In this document: positions 48,575-57,772 of the stretch, piece after piece
Position numbering within the stretch: the stretch's first letter is position 1
Layout: the number at the start of each line of letters is the position of its first letter
NCBI RefSeq assembly: GCF_000011305.1
Contig: NC_004369.1
Coordinates: 1,612,001-1,676,000, forward strand
DNA length: 64,000 bases
From: Corynebacterium efficiens YS-314
GTDB taxonomy: Bacteria; Actinomycetota; Actinomycetes; Mycobacteriales; Mycobacteriaceae
Direction of reading: 5' to 3'
The notes under the pieces: generated by a model
Told to the model about the DNA's origin: nothing
The model's input: only the letters and a program-made list of their open reading frames with translations
Database searches by the model: none
Program-made: the position numbers and the translations under genes

Positions 48575-49456
48575 CTACTGGGAAAGTGTAGCCGTTAGCG
48601 CCTGCTCCGTGATGGAGACAAGCCGGTCACGGATGGGTTTCGCCCGTGCCGCCAGTGCCCGCTGGCGTGCCACATACTCCGCCTTGCCCTCCGGGGTCTC
48701 GATGGCCACAACGCCGAAACCGTACCCGCGGCAGTCATAGGGGGAGGCCTCCATATCCAGCACCCGGGTGTCGCGGGCGAGCTCGAAGGCGTCGAGAAGC
48801 ACCTCGCCGGGGACCAGGGGCCCGAGTTTCGCCGCCCACTTGTACAGATCCATCGTGGCGTGCAGACACCCGCACTGGTCGTTGGCCGGTTGTGCCTCGC
48901 GGGTGAGCACCGTGAGATTCAGCGGGATGGCGGGTTCGGTGAAGAACCGGAAGGCGTCGAAATGCGTGCATTTGAGCTGATGGGACTCCACCACGGCATC
49001 GGTGGCTGCATGGCCCAGACGCAGCGGCAGATCATGGCGGATCTCGTCGGGACCGGCCTTGTAGACCATCGCCCATTCATGCAGCCCGAAACAGTCGAAG
49101 TGGGCGGGGTTGCCGGATACCGACTGCAACAGATTGTGGATATAGCGCACGGCGGCACCCCGGCGCGGCATGAAGCATGCCAGGTCGACGGTGACCAGGG
49201 AATCGTCGACAAGCGTGTAGTCCCGCCACGAGGCGTGGGGTGCGTCGGCGGGGACGCCGACCCCGAGCCCCGGGTGCCAGGTGCGCAGGGTCGCGGGGCG
49301 GACCGGATAGTACTCGAAGAGGAAGTCGAAGACCGGGTGCTTGATGTGCGCCTGTCGACGCCGCAGGTGGTCGTCGGTGAACGCGGCAGCCCGCGCCTCG
49401 TGGGCACGGGCCCGGTCCATCCACTCCTCATGGCTCAGCACAGTGGGGGTAAACAC
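48575..49456 (-). CDS. Conserved actinobacterial protein (often labelled 3-methyladenine DNA glycosylase)
   Basis: The 293-aa product starts at GTG 49456, eight bases after GGAGG, and begins MFTPTVLSHEEWMDRARAHEARA. I recognise no helix-hairpin-helix or other glycosylase motif. The sequence is rich in His, Tyr, Cys and Asp (HPVFDFLFEYYPVRPATLRTWHPG, KCTHFDAFRFFT, QCGCLHATMDLYKW), which could suggest metal or nucleotide binding. The glycosylase name for homologues is recalled from annotation and not supported by any motif I can see. Its start lies 15 bases beyond the stop of the CNNM gene upstream. Confidence 0.7.
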   Translation of the reverse strand: MFTPTVLSHEEWMDRARAHEARAAAFTDDHLRRRQAHIKHPVFDFLFEYYPVRPATLRTWHPGLGVGVPADAPHASWRDYTLVDDSLVTVDLACFMPRRGAAVRYIHNLLQSVSGNPAHFDCFGLHEWAMVYKAGPDEIRHDLPLRLGHAATDAVVESHQLKCTHFDAFRFFTEPAIPLNLTVLTREAQPANDQCGCLHATMDLYKWAAKLGPLVPGEVLLDAFELARDTRVLDMEASPYDCRGYGFGVVAIETPEGKAEYVARQRALAARAKPIRDRLVSITEQALTATLSQ

Positions 49457-49470
49457 GTCATCAACCTCCA

Positions 49471-50532
49471 CTAACCGGCATCCTCATGGGTCCAGTCATT
49501 GACGGTGCCCACATATTCCTCGATGAGGTCCTCCAGGGTGATCACCCCGAGCAGCTCACCACGCTGACGTACCTGCGCCATGTGCGCGGAGCGGCGGTGC
49601 ATGGTGTGCAGCACATCATCCATGAGCCCATCGGCGTCCACATTGGTCAGGGGGCGCAGCTCGGAACGGGGGATGTGCTCGCCCGGGTTCATCTCCGGAT
49701 CCGCCAGTCGCGGCAGGACATCCTTGATGTGGATATAACCGAGGTAGGAGCCGTCGACACCGGTGACCGGGAAACGGGAGAACCCGGTCTCGCGGACCGC
49801 GGTCTCCAGCTCCTCCAGGGTGGGGCCCTGGCGGCCGAAATCCAGGGAGCGGACATCCTCGTCGCGGATGACCAGTTCCTTGATGGACCGGTGTTCGGTG
49901 CGCAACGCCTTGGACAGGCGGGCGTGTTCCTCCTCGTCGAGTAGACCCTCGAGCCGGGACTCGGAGATCATGCTCGCCAGCTGTTCCTGATCCACGGTGG
50001 AATCCAGTTCGTCCTTCTGCTCCACACCGAAGGCACGCAGGGTGATGCGCGCAATCCAGTTCATGAACCGGATCAGCGGGCCGGTGATCTTCACCCACAG
50101 GATCAGCGTGGGGGAGAGCCACATGGCCAGCGTCTCGGGACCTGCGATGGCGATGTTCTTCGGGACCATCTCGCCGAAGAGGATGTGCAGCCAGGTGATG
50201 ACACCGAGGGCGATGACAAAGGAGAACGGGTGCAGGAGATTCTCCGGCACACCGAGTGCCTGGAACGGCACCTCCAGGAAGTGCGCGATGGCCGGTTCAG
50301 CGATCTTACCCAGCAGCAGCGAACACAGGGTGATGCCGAACTGGGCGCCGGCCAGCATGATCGACAGGTGCTCGGTGGCATACAGGGCACGCTCCGCGGA
50401 TTTCTTGCCCTGGGCGATATGGGCCTCCAGGCGGTCACGGCGCGAGGAGATCAGTGCGAACTCGGCGGCCACGAAGAAAGCGTTGAAGGCCAGCAGGACA
50501 ATGATGAACAGGATGGTGACCCAGATGTTCAC
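49471..50532 (-). CDS. CNNM/HlyC-family membrane protein with CBS pair (second of two)
   Basis: From GTG 50532, overlapping the previous gene's stop by four bases, the product is 353 aa. A DUF21 membrane domain with four helices (NIWVTILFIIVLLAFNAFFVAAEFALISSRR, FGEMVPKNIAIAGPETLA) is followed by a CBS-domain pair. It lacks the CorC_HlyC domain that ends its upstream neighbour. Members are linked to Mg2+/Co2+ homeostasis. The two paralogues probably act together. Confidence 0.87.
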   Translation of the reverse strand: MNIWVTILFIIVLLAFNAFFVAAEFALISSRRDRLEAHIAQGKKSAERALYATEHLSIMLAGAQFGITLCSLLLGKIAEPAIAHFLEVPFQALGVPENLLHPFSFVIALGVITWLHILFGEMVPKNIAIAGPETLAMWLSPTLILWVKITGPLIRFMNWIARITLRAFGVEQKDELDSTVDQEQLASMISESRLEGLLDEEEHARLSKALRTEHRSIKELVIRDEDVRSLDFGRQGPTLEELETAVRETGFSRFPVTGVDGSYLGYIHIKDVLPRLADPEMNPGEHIPRSELRPLTNVDADGLMDDVLHTMHRRSAHMAQVRQRGELLGVITLEDLIEEYVGTVNDWTHEDAG

Positions 50533-51911
50533 TTGGTGTACTCCTCTGCTTCCTCGTGGGTGATGGGGGTGAGCACGGCCTTGTCCACGCGACGGTCCTC
50601 CATCACAGTCACCCGGGCGATCCACCGGCCGGTGAAACTGGATTCGAACTCATCCATGCCGGGTGTCTCGGTCTGCGGCAGCAGCGCGACATCACCGACC
50701 TTGGGGATCTTGCCCAGGGAGTACATGATCAGCCCCCCGAGGGTTTCAAACGGGCCGTCGGGGGAGGAATAACCCACATGCTGCTGGAGCTGATCGGTGC
50801 GCACCAGTCCGGAAACCTCCCAGCTGGCGCCGAACTGCTGGAAGTCGCGTTCCGCCTCGGAATCATCGTGCTCATCGTAGACCTCGCCGAGGATCTCCTC
50901 GACGACATCCTCAATGGTGACCAGGCCGGCGGTGCCGCCGTATTCATCGGCGATGAGCACCACCTGGGAGCCTGCGGAACGTACCGCGTTGAGCACGGCG
51001 TCACCGTCCAGGCTGGCCGGAACCACGGGGATACGCCGGGCCAGGGACCGCAGGGTGGTGGTGGAACGCTGTTCACGGGGGATGGCGAAGGCGTCCTTGA
51101 TATGAACCATGCCGATGGTGTCATCGAGATCCCCCTCGGTGACCGGGAAGCGGGAGTGACCCGTCTCCAGGGCGAGGCTGATCAGATCATCGACGGTGTC
51201 ATCGGCGCGCAGAGCCTCGATGGTGGACCGTGGGGTCATGAACTTGTCCGCGGTGGACTCACCGAACTGCAGGGACCGGTTGATCACCGCGGCGGTGGTC
51301 TTGTCCAGCTCCCCGCTCTCGGCGGAGTTACGCACCAGGGCGGTGAGCTCCTGGGCGGACCGGGCGGACGCCAGCTCCTCGGCGGGCTCGATGCCGAGCT
51401 TGCGCACGATGAAGTTGGCGGAGTTGTTCATGGCCTTGATGAAGTACTTCAACGCCACGTTGAACACATGCACCGGATGCACCACGAAGCGCGCCACACC
51501 CAGGGGGTTGGTGATCGCCCAGTTCTTCGGGATGAGTTCCCCGAAGACCATGGACAGGAACGTGGCCACGATCAGCGCCAGCACCAGGGCCACGGCTGAG
51601 GCCGCGGAGGCGGGCAGGCCCACCAGTTCCAGCAGCGGGGTGAAGTATCGGGAGAGTACGGGTTCAGCGAGGTAACCCGTTGCGAGAGTTGTGACCGTGA
51701 TACCCAGCTGAGCGCCGGAGAGCACGAACGACAGGTTCTGGTAGTCCCTCTTCACTGCGTGGGCGCTCGCGTCGCCCTTCGACTTGACGTGATTGTCCAC
51801 GGTGGAGCGTTCCAGGCCGGTGAGTGCGAACTCAATGGCCACGAACAAACCGGTACTCGCCGTGAGAAGCACGAAGCCCAGCAGTGAGAGGATGCTTATG
51901 AGTATGTCCAT
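50529..51911 (-). CDS. CNNM/HlyC-family membrane protein with CBS pair and CorC domain
   Basis: The 460-aa product has the DUF21 membrane domain (residues 1-190, FVAIEFALTGLERSTVDNHV, VFGELIPKNWAI), a CBS pair (about 215-335, VLIADEYGGTAGLVTIEDVVEEILGEVYDEHD) and the C-terminal transporter-associated CorC_HlyC domain. It is coupled to its shorter paralogue by a four-base overlap. The family is associated with magnesium or cobalt efflux. Confidence 0.88.
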   Translation of the reverse strand: MDILISILSLLGFVLLTASTGLFVAIEFALTGLERSTVDNHVKSKGDASAHAVKRDYQNLSFVLSGAQLGITVTTLATGYLAEPVLSRYFTPLLELVGLPASAASAVALVLALIVATFLSMVFGELIPKNWAITNPLGVARFVVHPVHVFNVALKYFIKAMNNSANFIVRKLGIEPAEELASARSAQELTALVRNSAESGELDKTTAAVINRSLQFGESTADKFMTPRSTIEALRADDTVDDLISLALETGHSRFPVTEGDLDDTIGMVHIKDAFAIPREQRSTTTLRSLARRIPVVPASLDGDAVLNAVRSAGSQVVLIADEYGGTAGLVTIEDVVEEILGEVYDEHDDSEAERDFQQFGASWEVSGLVRTDQLQQHVGYSSPDGPFETLGGLIMYSLGKIPKVGDVALLPQTETPGMDEFESSFTGRWIARVTVMEDRRVDKAVLTPITHEEAEEYTK

Positions 51912-51940
51912 TAGCGTGCGGTGGCAACCTGCCCCCTATC

Positions 51941-51962
51941 CCTGACAGGTGGTCCTGTCAGG
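51941..51962. terminator. Small hairpin between helicase and CNNM genes
   Basis: CCTGACAGG (51941-51949) pairs with CCTGTCAGG (51954-51962) around a four-base loop. It follows the helicase stop by 12 bases; without a T-run it may be a weak terminator or an mRNA end stabiliser. Confidence 0.45.
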
Positions 51963-51974
51963 AGAAAGGGACCG

Positions 51975-53357
51975 TTAACCCTTTTGACCATCTTTCCTTG
52001 TGGTCTGACGCCTGGGGTTGGTGCCGCGGCCGCCGGAGTTGCGGGGGGTGGCAATGCCATCCCTCTTGCCTCTGCGTGCGCCGCTGCGTGACCTCCGGCG
52101 GGGAGTGCCGGTGGCATCCCTGCTGTCAGAACGGTTGTTGGCGGATTTCTGTCCCCGCCCCGGCTGCTGACCGGGCAGGGCCAGCGGCGTGCCGGACGGG
52201 CGTCGGGCACCGGTGATGCGCGCCAGTTCAGGGGAGTTCTCATGGACCTCAACCTCAGCGGCCTCAACGCCCGCCTTCCTGAAGAGATCCCTGACTTCCT
52301 TGACCTGTTCGTCCATCACCAATGTGACTACTGTACCGGTTGTTCCGGCACGTGCGGTACGACCTGCCCGGTGGAGGTAGGCCTTGTGCTCAGCGGGGGG
52401 ATCCACGTGCACGACCAGTGAGATGTCATCGACGTCGATGCCGCGGGCGGCGATGTCGGTGGCCACCAGAACCGGGATGGAACCGTCGGTGAAACCGGCC
52501 AGGGCATTGGTGCGGGTGTTCTGACCCTTGTCACCGTGAATACCCACGGCGTTGATACCCACGCGGCGCAGTTTCTTCACCTGACGGTCCACGCCGTGTT
52601 TGGTGCGCATGAACATGATGGTCTTGCCCTCACGCGCTGCGATACGTTCGACCACCAGCGCACGGGAATCACGCCCACCCACCAGCAGGCGGTAATGCGT
52701 CATGGTGTTCACGGCTGCCGCCACCGGTGCGGTGGAGTGGGTGACCGGGTTGTGCATATAGCGGTCGACCAGCTTGGTCACATCCCCATCGAGGGTAGCG
52801 GAGAACAACAGACGTTGCCCCTTCGCCGGGGTGAGGTCCATGAGACGACGCACCTGGGGCAGGAAACCCATGTCCGCCATGTGGTCGGCCTCATCGAGGG
52901 CGGTGATCTCCACCTGCGCCAGGGACAGCTTCTTCTGGTTCACCAGGTCCTGGGCACGGCCCGGCGTGGCCACCAGGACATCGACCGGCGATGCCAGCGC
53001 GGTGATGTTGCGGTTGATGTTGACACCACCGACGACCTCGAGGGTGCGCAACCCCATGGCGGCGGCCGGGCCCTCCAGACGCTCACGCACCTGGGCCGCG
53101 AGTTCACGGGTGGGCACCAGGATCAGGCCCCTGGGCTGGCCGGGGCGGGAAGCACCGGATGCGGCCAGGCGTGCCAGCATGGGCAGGCCGAAGGTGAAGG
53201 TCTTACCCGAGCCGGTGGGGCCACGGCCGAGGACATCGAGTCCTGCAAGGGCGTCCGGGATGGCCGCCGCCTGGATGGGGAAGGCATCCGTGATGCCCTC
53301 TTTGCGCAGCTCCTTGACAATAGGATCCGGCAGATTAAGTTCTGAGAATGTAGTCAT
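51975..53357 (-). CDS. DEAD-box RNA helicase (RhlE-like)
   Basis: The 460-aa product has all helicase motifs: Q motif (FPIQAAAIPDAL), I (GPTGSGKTFTF), Ia (PTRELAAQV), II (LDEADHM), III (SATL), IV, V (VATDIAARGIDV) and VI (YLHRAGRTARAGTTG). The last 80 residues are a basic, Arg/Gly/Ser-rich tail suited to RNA binding. It unwinds short RNA duplexes, probably in ribosome assembly or mRNA turnover. On the minus strand TACTCT (53367-53372) ends nine bases before the ATG. Confidence 0.93.
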   Translation of the reverse strand: MTTFSELNLPDPIVKELRKEGITDAFPIQAAAIPDALAGLDVLGRGPTGSGKTFTFGLPMLARLAASGASRPGQPRGLILVPTRELAAQVRERLEGPAAAMGLRTLEVVGGVNINRNITALASPVDVLVATPGRAQDLVNQKKLSLAQVEITALDEADHMADMGFLPQVRRLMDLTPAKGQRLLFSATLDGDVTKLVDRYMHNPVTHSTAPVAAAVNTMTHYRLLVGGRDSRALVVERIAAREGKTIMFMRTKHGVDRQVKKLRRVGINAVGIHGDKGQNTRTNALAGFTDGSIPVLVATDIAARGIDVDDISLVVHVDPPAEHKAYLHRAGRTARAGTTGTVVTLVMDEQVKEVRDLFRKAGVEAAEVEVHENSPELARITGARRPSGTPLALPGQQPGRGQKSANNRSDSRDATGTPRRRSRSGARRGKRDGIATPRNSGGRGTNPRRQTTRKDGQKG

Positions 53358-53431
53358 TGTCTTCTCAGAGTAGTCCTCGCAGGTTGAATGTGGTTAAAGA
53401 CGCGCTCGGGCACGCCTGCTGGAGGGCGGAC

Positions 53432-54913
53432 TCAGCGATCCGTGTAGGGGTCGCGGATGCCGATGTACTGCAGTTGCGTGTACTCATCGATGCCCTCGGT
53501 ACCACCCTCCCGGCCGATGCCGGACTGCTTGACGCCACCGAACGGGGCCGCGGCATTGGAGATCACCCCTGAGTTGAAACCGAGCAGACCGAACTCCAAC
53601 TGGTCGGAGATCCGGAACATCCGGGCATAATCACGGGTGAACAGGTAGGAGGCCAGTCCGTATTCGGTGTCATTGGCCAGCTGGATGGCCTCCTCCTCGG
53701 TGGTGAACGTGATGATCGGTGCGACCGGCCCGAAGATCTCCTCGGTGAGGATCCGCGCGCCGGGCGCGACATCGACCAGCACGGTGGGCTGGTAGAAGTA
53801 GCCCTCCCCCTCGCCGGCGGTGCCCCCGGTGAGCACGGTGGCGCCCTCGGTGACGGCGTCGTCGACAAGCTTTGCGACGTTCTCGCGTGCCTTCGCCTCG
53901 ACCAGGGGACCGACGGTGACACCGTCGTCGAGGCCGTTGCCGAGTGTGAGTTGGTTGAAACGCTCAGCCAGTCGGCGGCTGAAGTCCTGGGCGATGGAGT
54001 CGTGGACCAGGAAGCGGTTGGCGGCGGTGCAGGCCTCACCGATGTTGCGCATCTTCGCCCCCATGGCACCCTCGACGGCCAGATCCAGGTCGGCATCCTC
54101 GAAGATGATGAACGGGGCGTTGCCACCGAGCTCCATGGAGGTGCGCAGGACCTTGTCGGCAGCCTTCTTCAGCAGTTGTTTGCCCACCGGGGTGGAACCG
54201 GTGAAGGAGACCTTGCGCAGGCGATCGTCCTCCATGATGGGGTTGGAGATCGCGCTGGCCGATGCCCCGGACACCACATTGAGCACACCTGCGGGAAGGC
54301 CGGCATCGAGCATGGTCTGCGCAAAGTACTGGGCGGTCAACGGGGTCAGGCGTGCGGGCTTGAGCACCATGGTGCAGCCGGCGGCGATCGCGGGGGCGAC
54401 CTTGCGGGTGGCCATGGCCAGGGGGAAGTTCCACGGGGTGATCAGTAGGCAGGGGCCGACCGGTTTGCGCACGGTGAGCATGCGGTGGGTGCCCTCGGGT
54501 GTCTGGCCGTGGCGGCCGTAGGTGCGCACGGCCTCCTCGGAGAACCAGCGCATGAACTCATTGCCGTAGGTAACCTCACCACGGGCCTCGGCGATCGGTT
54601 TGCCCATCTCCAGGGTCATGAGGGTGGCGAATTCCTCGGCACGTTCATTGATCAGGTCGAAGGCGCGGCGCAGGATCTCCGAGCGTTCCCGGGCGGGGGT
54701 CCTGGCCCAGCTGGACTGGACCTCGCAGGCGGCATCGAGTGCGGCGAGGGCATCGTCGCTGGTGGCCGATGCGAGGGTGGCGATGGTCTGGCCGGTGGCG
54801 GGGTTGTCCACGGTGTAGGTGGACCCGTCGGAGGAGTCCCGCCAGGTGTCGCCGATGAGCAGACCGGTGGGGACCTTGGTCAGGAGTGCAGAGACATCAA
54901 GCGGATCAGTCAT
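53432..54913 (-). CDS. gabD: Succinate-semialdehyde dehydrogenase (NADP+) family
   Basis: From ATG 54913, with GGAAGGA eight bases upstream, the product is 493 aa, the standard aldehyde dehydrogenase length; a longer reading from 55054 has no conserved residues. It has TPWNFPLAMATRKVAPAIAAGCTMVLKPA, FTGSTPVGKQL, the catalytic-Glu block MELGGNAPFIIFEDAD and the catalytic Cys in GEACTAANRF. The sequence fits the GabD group, oxidising succinate semialdehyde to succinate; other aldehydes cannot be excluded. Confidence 0.88.
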   Translation of the reverse strand: MTDPLDVSALLTKVPTGLLIGDTWRDSSDGSTYTVDNPATGQTIATLASATSDDALAALDAACEVQSSWARTPARERSEILRRAFDLINERAEEFATLMTLEMGKPIAEARGEVTYGNEFMRWFSEEAVRTYGRHGQTPEGTHRMLTVRKPVGPCLLITPWNFPLAMATRKVAPAIAAGCTMVLKPARLTPLTAQYFAQTMLDAGLPAGVLNVVSGASASAISNPIMEDDRLRKVSFTGSTPVGKQLLKKAADKVLRTSMELGGNAPFIIFEDADLDLAVEGAMGAKMRNIGEACTAANRFLVHDSIAQDFSRRLAERFNQLTLGNGLDDGVTVGPLVEAKARENVAKLVDDAVTEGATVLTGGTAGEGEGYFYQPTVLVDVAPGARILTEEIFGPVAPIITFTTEEEAIQLANDTEYGLASYLFTRDYARMFRISDQLEFGLLGFNSGVISNAAAPFGGVKQSGIGREGGTEGIDEYTQLQYIGIRDPYTDR

Positions 54914-55032
54914 GGGTGTGTCCTTCCGAGAGAGGTGAGATTGTCCCCACCAGGCTACGGGCACGGGCGCGCCGGGGTTGATAGTCCTTGGGTGCCAGCG
55001 GGAGATTGGCGGAATTCCAGCAGGCATGCAAA

Positions 55033-55061
55033 AACCCCCGGGGAATACTCCCACGGGGGGC
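55033..55061 (-). terminator. Intrinsic terminator of gnd
   Basis: On the minus strand CCCCCG-TGGGA pairs with TCCC-CGGGGG and is followed by TTTTT. It lies 14 bases after the gnd stop codon. Confidence 0.88.
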
Positions 55062-55074
55062 TGGAGCAGGGTGC

Positions 55075-56529
55075 CTAGACCTCCAGCTCGCTGCGGTCAC
55101 CGGACCACAGGGTGTGGAAGGAGCCTGGCTTGTCGATGCGGTGGTAGGTGTGTGCACCGAAGAAGTCACGCTGGCCCTGGATGATGGCGGCCGGCAGACG
55201 CTCGGCACGCAGGGAGTCGTAGTAGGCCAGGGAGGAGGTGAACACCGGTGCCGGCAGACCCAGCTGGGTGACGTAGATGACGATCCGGCGCCAGGAGTCC
55301 ATCAGGTCCTCGAGCTCACCCTTGAAGTACGGGTCGAGCAGCAGGGAGGGCAGCTCCGGGTCGTTGTCGTAGGCCTCGACGATGCGGTTGAGGAACTTCG
55401 CCCGGATGATGCAGCCACCGCGCCAGATGGTGGCCAGGTCGCGGGGGTCAACACCCCAGTTGTGCTCATCGGAACCGGCCTTGATCTCATCGAAGCCCTG
55501 GGAGTAGGCCACCAGCTTGGAGGCGTACAGTGCGCGACGGACATCCTCGACGAATTCCGCCTTGTCCAGACCCAGCTCCTCAAAGGTGGTCAGGGCACCG
55601 GTCGGCAGGTTGCCCTGTGCGGCCTTGCGCTGATCGAGGGAGGAGGATAGTGCGCGGGCGAAGACGGCCTCGCCGATGCCGGTGACAGGGACTCCGAGGT
55701 CGAGGGCCTCCTTGACCGTCCAACGGCCGGTGCCCTTCTGGCCTGCGGCGTCGAGGATGACGTCGACAAGCGGCTTGCCGGTCTCGGCGTCGACCTGGCG
55801 CAGGACCTCGGCGGTGATCTCGATGAGGTAGGAGTCCAGATCGCCCTTGTTCCACTCGGCGAAGACATCGGCGATCTCGGCCGGCTCCATGCCAGCACCG
55901 AAGCGCAGCAGCTGGTAGGCCTCGCCGATGACCTGCATGTCGGCGTACTCGATGCCGTTGTGGACCATCTTGACGAAGTGGCCCGCTCCATCAGGGCCGA
56001 TGTGGGTCACACAGGGAACGCCGTCCACCTTGGCGGCGATGGACTCCAGCAACGGGCCGAGAGCCTCCCAGGATTCCTTCGGGCCACCGGGCATGATGGA
56101 CGGGCCGTTGAGGGCACCTTCCTCGCCACCGGAGATACCGGCACCGACGAAGTGACGGCCACGGGCTGCCATCTCCTTCTCACGGCACACGGTGTCGGTG
56201 TAGAGAGCGTTACCACCATCGATGATGATGTCTCCCTCCTCCATCGCATCCGCAAGCTGGTTGATCACGGCGTCGGTGGCGGCACCGGCCTGCACCATGA
56301 CGATGGCGCGGCGGGGCTTCTCCAGGGCGGCGACGAAATCCTCGACGGTCTTGGTGGGGATGAAGTTGCCGTCGGTGGCATAATCGGAGATGAGCTTGTC
56401 GGTCTTGTCGGTGCTGCGGTTGTAGACAGCGACGGTGTGACCGTTGCGGGCGAAGTTGCGGGCGAGGTTGGACCCCATTACAGCGAGGCCGACCACACCG
56501 ATCTGGGCGAGGGAATCTGGGTTTGTCAT
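55075..56529 (-). CDS. gnd: 6-phosphogluconate dehydrogenase (decarboxylating)
   Basis: From ATG 56529 the product is 484 aa. The NADP-binding motif GVVGLAVMGSNLARNFARNG is at the N-terminus; the substrate-binding GAGISGGEEGALNGPSIMPGG, the catalytic Lys in GPDGAGHFVKMVHNGIEYADMQ and the C-terminal HNWGVD...WRGGCIIRA...DYFGAHTY-type block (RDFFGAHTYHRID) are complete. It makes ribulose 5-phosphate and NADPH. TATGAT (56537-56542) ends seven bases before the ATG, so the mRNA is probably leaderless. Confidence 0.97.
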   Translation of the reverse strand: MTNPDSLAQIGVVGLAVMGSNLARNFARNGHTVAVYNRSTDKTDKLISDYATDGNFIPTKTVEDFVAALEKPRRAIVMVQAGAATDAVINQLADAMEEGDIIIDGGNALYTDTVCREKEMAARGRHFVGAGISGGEEGALNGPSIMPGGPKESWEALGPLLESIAAKVDGVPCVTHIGPDGAGHFVKMVHNGIEYADMQVIGEAYQLLRFGAGMEPAEIADVFAEWNKGDLDSYLIEITAEVLRQVDAETGKPLVDVILDAAGQKGTGRWTVKEALDLGVPVTGIGEAVFARALSSSLDQRKAAQGNLPTGALTTFEELGLDKAEFVEDVRRALYASKLVAYSQGFDEIKAGSDEHNWGVDPRDLATIWRGGCIIRAKFLNRIVEAYDNDPELPSLLLDPYFKGELEDLMDSWRRIVIYVTQLGLPAPVFTSSLAYYDSLRAERLPAAIIQGQRDFFGAHTYHRIDKPGSFHTLWSGDRSELEV

Positions 56530-56621
56530 AGTTATGATCATACGCACAGCCCCACGGTATGTCAGCAGGAATCACCCAAAAGGTAATATCATTTAGATCA
56601 CATCCGCTGACGCGGCCCCAC

Positions 56622-56627
56622 TATGCT
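56622..56627 (+). promoter_or_regulatory. -10 element of the thioesterase gene
   Basis: TATGCT ends six bases before ATG 56634, fitting a leaderless start; an in-frame ATG at 56559 lies upstream of this hexamer and is unlikely to be used. Confidence 0.45.
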
Positions 56628-56633
56628 GATGGC

Positions 56634-57098
56634 ATGTCTCAGATGTCCCCGAATACCATCACCGATGTCTTCTCCATGGCACGGATCGCCGAACAACGTC
56701 CCCTCACCGGGGATGAGCTGGAACAGCTCAACAACGCCAGTGCAGGCCTCAACCGCACCCTCGGTCTGCGGTATGTGGAGGTCGGCCCCGAACGCGTGGT
56801 CAGCGAATTACGGGTGACCGCAAACCACCTGCAGCCCGCCGGCCTGGTCAACGGTGGTGTCTACTGCGCCATCGCGGAATCCACCGGGTCCACGGCGGGC
56901 ATCATCTTCGGACGGGGCAAACCCGTGGTCGGGGTCAACAACAACACCGATTTCATCGCCTCGGTCCGTGACGGCGTGATCCGGGCCGAGGCCACCGCCA
57001 TCCAGAAGGGCGGCCGCACCCAGGTCTGGCAGATTCTGTGCACCCACAACGGTGAACTGGTGGCCCGCACCACGCTGCGCACCATGGTCCTGGGCTGA
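56634..57098 (+). CDS. PaaI/hotdog-fold thioesterase
   Basis: The 154-aa product has the hotdog-fold core (LRVTANHLQPAGLVNGGVYCAIAESTGSTAG, where the HLQPAGLVNGG block is the PaaI/YbgC-type active region) and the following VGVNNNTDFIASVRDG strand. It hydrolyses an acyl-CoA or similar thioester; the substrate is not deducible. It diverges from gnd. Confidence 0.85.
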   Translation: MSQMSPNTITDVFSMARIAEQRPLTGDELEQLNNASAGLNRTLGLRYVEVGPERVVSELRVTANHLQPAGLVNGGVYCAIAESTGSTAGIIFGRGKPVVGVNNNTDFIASVRDGVIRAEATAIQKGGRTQVWQILCTHNGELVARTTLRTMVLG

Positions 57099-57153
57099 CG
57101 GAACACTGACCCGCAGTTGACCATCCTCCGAACCCGGCGCGCCGGGGTCTTCC

Positions 57154-57159
57154 TATACT
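57154..57159 (+). promoter_or_regulatory. -10 element of the methyltransferase gene
   Basis: TATACT ends seven bases before ATG 57167, again a leaderless arrangement. Confidence 0.5.
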
Positions 57160-57166
57160 CGGGTAC

Positions 57167-57766
57167 ATGCCAACCTGGAAAGAAATCACCGCCAACAATC
57201 CGTCCCACTCCGAGAACTACGCCCGACGCTGGCGCAACCTCGTCGCCGAGGGGGAGGACATCTACGGCGAGGCCCGTCTCATCGACGCCATGGCGCCCCG
57301 CGGTGCCCGGATCCTCGATGCCGGATGTGGCACCGGACGCATCGGTGGCTACCTCTCGGAGCGTGGCCATGATGTCCTGGGTACCGACCTGGACCCGGTA
57401 CTCATCGGCTACGCCAAGCAGGATTACCCCAAGGCCCGGTGGGTGGTGGGGGACTTGTCCACCGATCCCATCCCGGAGGACAATTTCGATCTGATTGTCT
57501 CCGCTGGCAATGTCATGGGTTTCCTCGCCGAGGAGGGCCGCCAGCCCGCCCTGGGGAATCTGCACCGCGCACTCGCCCCGCACGGCCGCGCCGTCATCGG
57601 TTTCGGTGCGGGCCGGGGCTGGGATTTCGGGAATTTCCTGGCCACCGCCCGTGCTGCCGGTTTTGAGCTGGAAAACGCCTACGAGTCCTGGGAGCTGCAT
57701 CCGTTTGTCGCAGAGTCCCAGTTCCTCGTCGCCGTGTTCACACGTAACCAGCAGCCCGCCAGCTAG
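57167..57766 (+). CDS. Class I SAM-dependent methyltransferase
   Basis: The 199-aa product has motif I ARILDAGCGTGRIGGYL near residue 46, GTDLDPVLIGYAKQ (motif post-I) and NFDLIVSAGNVMGFL (motif II). The C-terminal part is small, as in simple metabolite methyltransferases. Substrate unknown. Its stop is seven bases from the converging thiamine gene. Confidence 0.87.
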   Translation: MPTWKEITANNPSHSENYARRWRNLVAEGEDIYGEARLIDAMAPRGARILDAGCGTGRIGGYLSERGHDVLGTDLDPVLIGYAKQDYPKARWVVGDLSTDPIPEDNFDLIVSAGNVMGFLAEEGRQPALGNLHRALAPHGRAVIGFGAGRGWDFGNFLATARAAGFELENAYESWELHPFVAESQFLVAVFTRNQQPAS

Positions 57767-57772
57767 ATTCCG

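Noticed and set aside
51912..51974. Magnesium-sensing leader for the CNNM genes
   Set aside because: The gap is downstream, not upstream, of the CNNM promoter side and holds only a 9-base hairpin.
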